Below, one piece after another: positions 45,157 to 49,168 of a stretch of 49,168 bases of DNA. Position 1 is the stretch's first letter. Each line of letters begins with the position of its first letter. The stretch lies in contig MPNP01000001.1 of NCBI GenBank assembly GCA_002239085.1, positions 1-49,168 of the forward strand, given 5' to 3'. Position numbers and translations under genes: made by a program. Below the pieces are notes generated by a model. It was not told the DNA's origin and did not search any database. It saw only the letters and a program-made list of their open reading frames with translations. This stretch comes from Rhodobacteraceae bacterium bin131. Its GTDB lineage: Bacteria; Pseudomonadota; Alphaproteobacteria; Rhodobacterales; Rhodobacteraceae.

Positions 45157-45864
45157 ATGATCATTTATCCCGTCTTGCAAATTTTGGATGGTAAGTGTGT
45201 AAGCCTTGAAAGAGGGGAGGTGTCAAAGCCTATAATCTGGCATTTTGATCCCGTAGAAAAAGCTAAAGAGTTCGCTCAATCTGGTGCGAGTTGGATTCAT
45301 GTGACAGATATTGACAGCTTGTTAGATAATGAGTCTAACGAGGAACTTATCCTTGAGATAATTCGCCAAACGGGAGTGCCAATACAAGTCGGTGGAGGAA
45401 TACGTTCAGTTGCCCAAGCCGATCATTGGTTTGAGCTCGGAGTTGGTCGGGTTATCTTTGGGACACTTGCCGTCACCAGCCCATTTATTGTTAAAGAAGT
45501 GGCCAAACTCAACCCCGATCAAGTTGTTATTTCCCTAGATATTTGGCAGGGTAAGGTGATGATTCACGGGTGGAGAGATTCAGGTGCAATTGATCCAGCC
45601 GATTTTATCTTTGCTTACAATAATATCCCATTAGCAGGTATTGTAATTACCGATGTAGATAGCAGTGTTGATGAACTTGAAAGTACATTAGAGCAACTCA
45701 CCGAACTTGCCGAAATTGCTACAAGCCCCGTCATCGCAAGTGGAGTCGTTCAGAAACAATCTGATATTGATCGACTCAGGGAAATATACAATGTTCAAGG
45801 CGTCCTTGTGGGGCAAGCTATCTACAATAGGCGTATTGAGATTGACGGTCTATTTAATGAATGA
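45157..45864 (+). CDS. HisA-like TIM-barrel protein lacking the catalytic Asp
   Basis: A 235-residue protein related to HisA/HisF. It keeps the fold marks: DGKCVSLERGE, IHVTDIDSL, QVGGGIRSVAQAD, VVISLDIWQGKVMIHGW with the second catalytic Asp, and VGQAIYNRR. But the first catalytic Asp, Asp8 of HisA (in PAIDL), is Gln here (YPVLQI, same residue number), the late phosphate-binding ASGG is ASGVV, and the usual RDGT after the TD loop is SSVDE. So ProFAR isomerase activity is unlikely. The ATG at 45157 has GGAGGT upstream. Its place between acpP and fabF is unexpected for any HisA. It may bind a phosphorylated ligand in another pathway; the function is unknown. Confidence 0.75.
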   Translation: MIIYPVLQILDGKCVSLERGEVSKPIIWHFDPVEKAKEFAQSGASWIHVTDIDSLLDNESNEELILEIIRQTGVPIQVGGGIRSVAQADHWFELGVGRVIFGTLAVTSPFIVKEVAKLNPDQVVISLDIWQGKVMIHGWRDSGAIDPADFIFAYNNIPLAGIVITDVDSSVDELESTLEQLTELAEIATSPVIASGVVQKQSDIDRLREIYNVQGVLVGQAIYNRRIEIDGLFNE

Positions 45865-45942
45865 TAAGGAGTGATTGCTCCAATCATTGAATTTCAGAAT
45901 TGATTAGCCCAAACACGTCCAATCGTATAAGGAACAAAGTGA

Positions 45943-47193
45943 TTGCGTAGAGTTGTTATTACTGGAATGGGTTTAGTATCACCACTTGCGAACGGTGTTA
46001 AACCAACATGGGAACGATTGCTCAATGGCGATAGCGCAGCACAAACCATAAGAAAGTTTGATGCAGATCACCTAGGGACAAATTATGCGTGTGAAATACC
46101 CCGTCAAGGACCGCATGGGCTGAATGCAGAAGAGTGGTTGCCCCAACGCGAGTTACGTAAAATTGACGATTTTATCCTCTTTGCGTTAATTGCCGCTAGC
46201 CAAGCGATTGATGATGCGAATTGGCATCCAGAGACAGAACAAGAAAAAAATCGAACGGGTGTCGTTGTCGGTTCTGGTATTGGCGGCCTTGAGACGATAG
46301 CCAACGCCTCCTTGCTGCTTCAGGAAAAAGGCCCGCGTCGAATATCACCCTTTTTTATTCCAGGTGCCTTGATCAATCTCGCTTCCGGTCAAATATCTAT
46401 TCGTTATGGTTTTAAAGGACCAAATCAAGCCTCTGTTACGGCTTGTGCCACAGGTGCTCATGCCATTGGCGATGCTGCAAAAATAATTCGTGATGATTAC
46501 GCTGATGTTATTGTGGCTGGGGGAACTGAAAACCCGATCTGCAAACTAGGTATCGCGGGCTTTAATGCCTGTAAAGCGTTATCAACAGCTTGGCGAGACT
46601 GTCCTCAACGTGCTAGTCGTCCTTTTGATAAAGCTCGGGATGGTTTTGTTATGGGAGAAGGCGCCGGTATTGTCATTTTAGAAGATATTGAGCATGCCCA
46701 AAAAAGAGGGGCAAAAATTTATGCTGAATTGACAGGATATGGTCTTTCAGCTGATGCTTCGCACATTACCGCTCCAGCCGAGGATGGAAGTGGTGGTCGC
46801 CGTTCAATGCAAATGGCCCTTGATGTTGCCAAACTTAAAGCAACCGACCTCGACTATATTAACGCTCACGGAACTTCTACTATGGCAGATGAAATTGAAT
46901 TAAATGCAATAGCCGAATTAGTAGGCAAGGATATTAAAATGGTTTCAATTTCATCCACTAAATCATCAATTGGTCATCTTCTCGGAGCAGCCGGAGCGGT
47001 TGAAGCAATATTTTCGATAATGGCATTACAAGATCAAGTTGTTCCACCGACAATCAATCTTGATAATCCTATTGGTCAGGGAAAATTTGATTTAGTTCCT
47101 AACTTTCCAAAAAATCGACAAATTAACCACGTGTTATCAAACTCTTTCGGCTTTGGTGGTTCAAATGCCACTCTAATATTTTCAAAAATTTAA
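45943..47193 (+). CDS. fabF: 3-oxoacyl-[ACP] synthase II
   Basis: Condensing enzyme of fatty-acid elongation. The 416-residue protein begins RRVVITGMGLVSPLANG, has the nucleophile Cys in SVTACATGAHAIGDAAK (near residue 168), the two His in INAHGTSTMADEIEL and SSIGHLLGAAGAVEA, and a C-terminal NSFGFGGSNATLIF. The start is TTG at 45943, with AAGGAA nine bases upstream; the next Met would remove the first beta strand. It follows the HisA-like gene by 78 bp and precedes mltG by 4 bp. Confidence 0.97.
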   Translation: MRRVVITGMGLVSPLANGVKPTWERLLNGDSAAQTIRKFDADHLGTNYACEIPRQGPHGLNAEEWLPQRELRKIDDFILFALIAASQAIDDANWHPETEQEKNRTGVVVGSGIGGLETIANASLLLQEKGPRRISPFFIPGALINLASGQISIRYGFKGPNQASVTACATGAHAIGDAAKIIRDDYADVIVAGGTENPICKLGIAGFNACKALSTAWRDCPQRASRPFDKARDGFVMGEGAGIVILEDIEHAQKRGAKIYAELTGYGLSADASHITAPAEDGSGGRRSMQMALDVAKLKATDLDYINAHGTSTMADEIELNAIAELVGKDIKMVSISSTKSSIGHLLGAAGAVEAIFSIMALQDQVVPPTINLDNPIGQGKFDLVPNFPKNRQINHVLSNSFGFGGSNATLIFSKI

Positions 47194-47197
47194 CCAC

Positions 47198-48334
47198 GTG
47201 ATTCGTACCCTTCTCGGAGCATTATTTGCTTTATTTACCCTTGGGATTTTAGCCGTTGCTGGGGGAATTATTCTATTGGGTTATTCTTCCAATCAAGCCG
47301 GCCCGCTAGATGAACCAATCTTCTTTACGATTGAAAGGAATGAAAGCCTCTCGTCAATTGCTGAAAGGCTTGAAGAAAAGAGGGCAATCAAAAGTAGTTT
47401 ACTCTTTCAAGCAGGTGCGTATACAAAAGGCGAGAATACCAAATTTAGGTATGGAAACTTTGAAATCCCGAACCGCAGCTCTCCTAACGAAATTATCAGT
47501 ATTTTGACGAAAACAGGCAGTGCTGATGACCGTTACAGAATCCAGACAATTCTTGCCAATAGCGGGATTATGTTACGCATTAGGGAACGACAGCCCATCT
47601 CTCAAGAATACACTGTTTTATTGAACATTAATTGGGGAGAAGAGCTGCCAAACGAAGTCCAAGATATCCTCAATGCCAGTACAGCCATCAAGTATTCTCT
47701 CACAGTGGTTGAAGGCTTGACGAGTTGGCAGGTCATAACGCATTTGAATGCGGCACCTTTTTTTCAGGGCGAAATTGAAGCGACTCCTTCAGAGGGAGCA
47801 CTTGCCCCGAGTACATATCCATTTAAGTCGGGTACAAGCCGTCAATCAATCATTAATGTTATGCAAGAAACACAGGTCAAAATTCTCAATGAAGAATGGC
47901 AGAATCGTTCTGATGAATCGCCGGTCAGTAGTCCTGAGGAGGCCGTAATTCTTGCTTCAATCATTGAAAAAGAAACAGGCCGAGATGAAGAAAGAGAAAT
48001 AATTGCTTCCGTGTTTGCTAATCGCCTAAAAAATGATTGGCCGCTTCAGGCTGACCCAACCATAGTCTATGGGCTGACTGAAGGTAAAGAACCACTTGGA
48101 AGAGGACTTCGAAAAAGCGAACTTGCAAAAGATACGCCATTTAATTCCTATATTCATAAGGGATTACCACCGACACCGATTGCTAACCCATCAAGAGCTT
48201 CAATTCGTGCGGCATTGAATCCAAATAATAGTGAATATTATTTTTTTGTAGCCGATGGAAGTGGAGGGCATAAGTTTGCTTCAACCTATGCGGAGCATCA
48301 ACAAAATGTCAGGGAATGGCGTAAATTAGAATGA
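47198..48334 (+). CDS. mltG: endolytic murein transglycosylase MltG (YceG family)
   Basis: Inner-membrane enzyme that cuts nascent glycan strands and so sets their length. The N-terminus has one membrane helix (LLGALFALFTLGILAVAGGIILL, part), then a LysM-like domain (FFTIERNESLSSIAERLEEK, residues about 43-62), and the catalytic core VILASIIEKETGRDEEREI with the catalytic Glu, NDWPLQADPTIVYGL, SYIHKGLPPTPIANPS and YYFFVADGSGGHKFAST. The start is GTG at 47198, four bases after the fabF stop. The fabF-mltG pair is common in alphaproteobacteria and other groups. 378 residues is the normal size. Confidence 0.95.
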   Translation: MIRTLLGALFALFTLGILAVAGGIILLGYSSNQAGPLDEPIFFTIERNESLSSIAERLEEKRAIKSSLLFQAGAYTKGENTKFRYGNFEIPNRSSPNEIISILTKTGSADDRYRIQTILANSGIMLRIRERQPISQEYTVLLNINWGEELPNEVQDILNASTAIKYSLTVVEGLTSWQVITHLNAAPFFQGEIEATPSEGALAPSTYPFKSGTSRQSIINVMQETQVKILNEEWQNRSDESPVSSPEEAVILASIIEKETGRDEEREIIASVFANRLKNDWPLQADPTIVYGLTEGKEPLGRGLRKSELAKDTPFNSYIHKGLPPTPIANPSRASIRAALNPNNSEYYFFVADGSGGHKFASTYAEHQQNVREWRKLE

Positions 48335-48430
48335 AATTTACCGAAAGCCACCTGTAAAAAGGACAGAGTATTTCTATATTTCAATTGACTCTACAATCAA
48401 TAAACATATTCAGCGAACAAAATAAAAAAG

Positions 48431-49168
48431 ATGGTTATTGCTTCAGAAAATGTAAAATCCTGTGACCCGGTTTGGGATAAACTTTGCCTAGAAGCTGGTT
48501 CGATTATTGAGAATGAACCGATTATGTCAGGGTTAGTTCATTCCAGCATTTTGCACCATGAAACTTTTGAAAAAGCTTTAGCTTTTCGGTTTTCAATAAA
48601 GCTTGCATCACCGGAGTTGTCAGAACAAATTCTTCGCGAAATTGCCGATGATGCTTACGACGATGATCCATCAATCGGTCAATCTGCCCGAGCAGATTTA
48701 ATCGCTGTATTTGATCGCGACCCAGCGTGCAATAGTTTTTATCAGCCTTTGTTATTTTTTAAAGGGTTTCAAGCTCTTCAGAGTTTTCGAGTGGCACAAT
48801 GGTTGTGGAGCAAAAATCGCAAGGATTTGGCTTATTTTGTGCAAAAGCGTACTTCCGAAGAATATGGTGTTGATATTCACCCAGGGGCATTTATTGGTCA
48901 TGGAGTATTGATTGATCATGCTCATTCCATCGTGATCGGGGAAACAAGTACCGTGGGCAATGATGTTTCAATGTTACACTCGGTGACTTTGGGCGGTACA
49001 GGCAAAGAAGTCGGTGATAGACATCCTAAAGTAGCCAATGGTGTTCTGCTTGGTGCGGGAGCAATCGTTCTTGGCAACATTAAGATTGGTAAGTGTGCGC
49101 GCGTAGCCGCCGGTTCAGTTGTGTTAAATGATGTCCCAGATTGTAAAACCGTCGCAGGTATTCCGGCA
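48431..49168 (+). CDS. cysE: serine O-acetyltransferase, truncated by the window end
   Basis: First step of cysteine synthesis: acetylation of L-serine. The 246 codons read here start at an ATG at 48431 preceded by a purine-rich AAAAAAG. The protein has the N-terminal helical domain (VWDKLCLEAGSIIENEP, DLIAVFDRDPA) and the left-handed beta-helix with IDIHPGAFIGHGVLIDHAHS (part), IGETSTVGNDVSMLHSVTLGG (part) and the end AGIP. His and Asp of the active site are in DIHPG and DHAHS. Only the last 20-30 residues should be missing. It is 97 bp after mltG. Confidence 0.94.
   Translation, partial: MVIASENVKSCDPVWDKLCLEAGSIIENEPIMSGLVHSSILHHETFEKALAFRFSIKLASPELSEQILREIADDAYDDDPSIGQSARADLIAVFDRDPACNSFYQPLLFFKGFQALQSFRVAQWLWSKNRKDLAYFVQKRTSEEYGVDIHPGAFIGHGVLIDHAHSIVIGETSTVGNDVSMLHSVTLGGTGKEVGDRHPKVANGVLLGAGAIVLGNIKIGKCARVAAGSVVLNDVPDCKTVAGIPA

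Overview
The window is a gene-dense stretch of a bacterial chromosome, AT-rich, with almost only housekeeping and catabolic genes. Several features point to a small-genome, probably marine or aquatic alphaproteobacterium: the order glyQ-glyS-ppdK, a clustered dacC/tmk/holB/tatD/MBL-hydrolase operon, an aa3-type coxA, a UbiH-family hydroxylase, a yqeY gene divergent from carA, ribosomal protein L9 with an acidic tail, a TRAP transporter and a DUF2783 gene. I cannot name the family from sequence alone. There are no rRNAs, CRISPR arrays, transposases or integrases in view.

Layout. 0.2-5.9 kb (+): glycyl-tRNA synthetase alpha and beta, then a pyruvate phosphate dikinase with a strongly altered N-terminal domain. 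6-10.7 kb (+): SleB-type wall hydrolase, glmM, a UbiH-family monooxygenase, ilvC. 10.7-12.5 kb: carA (-) divergent from yqeY (+). 12.8-15.6 kb (-): an orphan coxA and lipB. 15.8 kb: tRNA-Leu(GAG). 16-21.5 kb (-): AEC permease, PhnP-like MBL hydrolase, tatD, holB, tmk, dacC. 21.6 kb: tRNA-Ser(UGA), followed by about 1 kb without a gene but with several long inverted repeats, then cspA (-). 23.5-26.4 kb (+): a complete TRAP transporter (dctP-dctQ-dctM).

26.6-34 kb is the most distinctive part. A MarR regulator faces an operon of homogentisate dioxygenase, MBL protein 1, fumarylacetoacetate hydrolase, MBL protein 2 (with a damaged metal site), an aromatic-ring FAD hydroxylase, a DUF2783 protein and rnhB. 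The shared intergenic region has a perfect 11-bp inverted repeat overlapping a good promoter. Arginine codon choice (many AGG/AGA) differs sharply from flanking genes, up to and including rnhB. About 60 bp after rnhB lies an exact 50-nt 3' half of a tRNA-Trp gene (positions 27-76) without its 5' half, which looks like an attachment-site scar; its anticodon arm also forms the apparent terminator of the operon. I read this block as acquired DNA for homogentisate breakdown, with assembly chimerism as the main alternative.

34-38.7 kb (-): pobA, a thioredoxin-fold protein, rpe, acsA. 38.9-41.5 kb (+): pxpB-pxpC-pxpA (5-oxoprolinase). 41.5-42.6 kb (-): rplI, rpsR, rpsF (rpsF-rpsR-rplI order in transcription). 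42.8-48.3 kb (+): fabD, fabG, acpP, a HisA-like TIM-barrel protein lacking the catalytic Asp, fabF and mltG: fatty-acid synthesis with an unexpected HisA paralogue inserted between acpP and fabF. The window ends inside cysE.

Together the genes cover protein synthesis, wall turnover, lipid synthesis, central carbon (ppdK, acsA, rpe) and the use of aromatic acids and 5-oxoproline as carbon or nitrogen sources.
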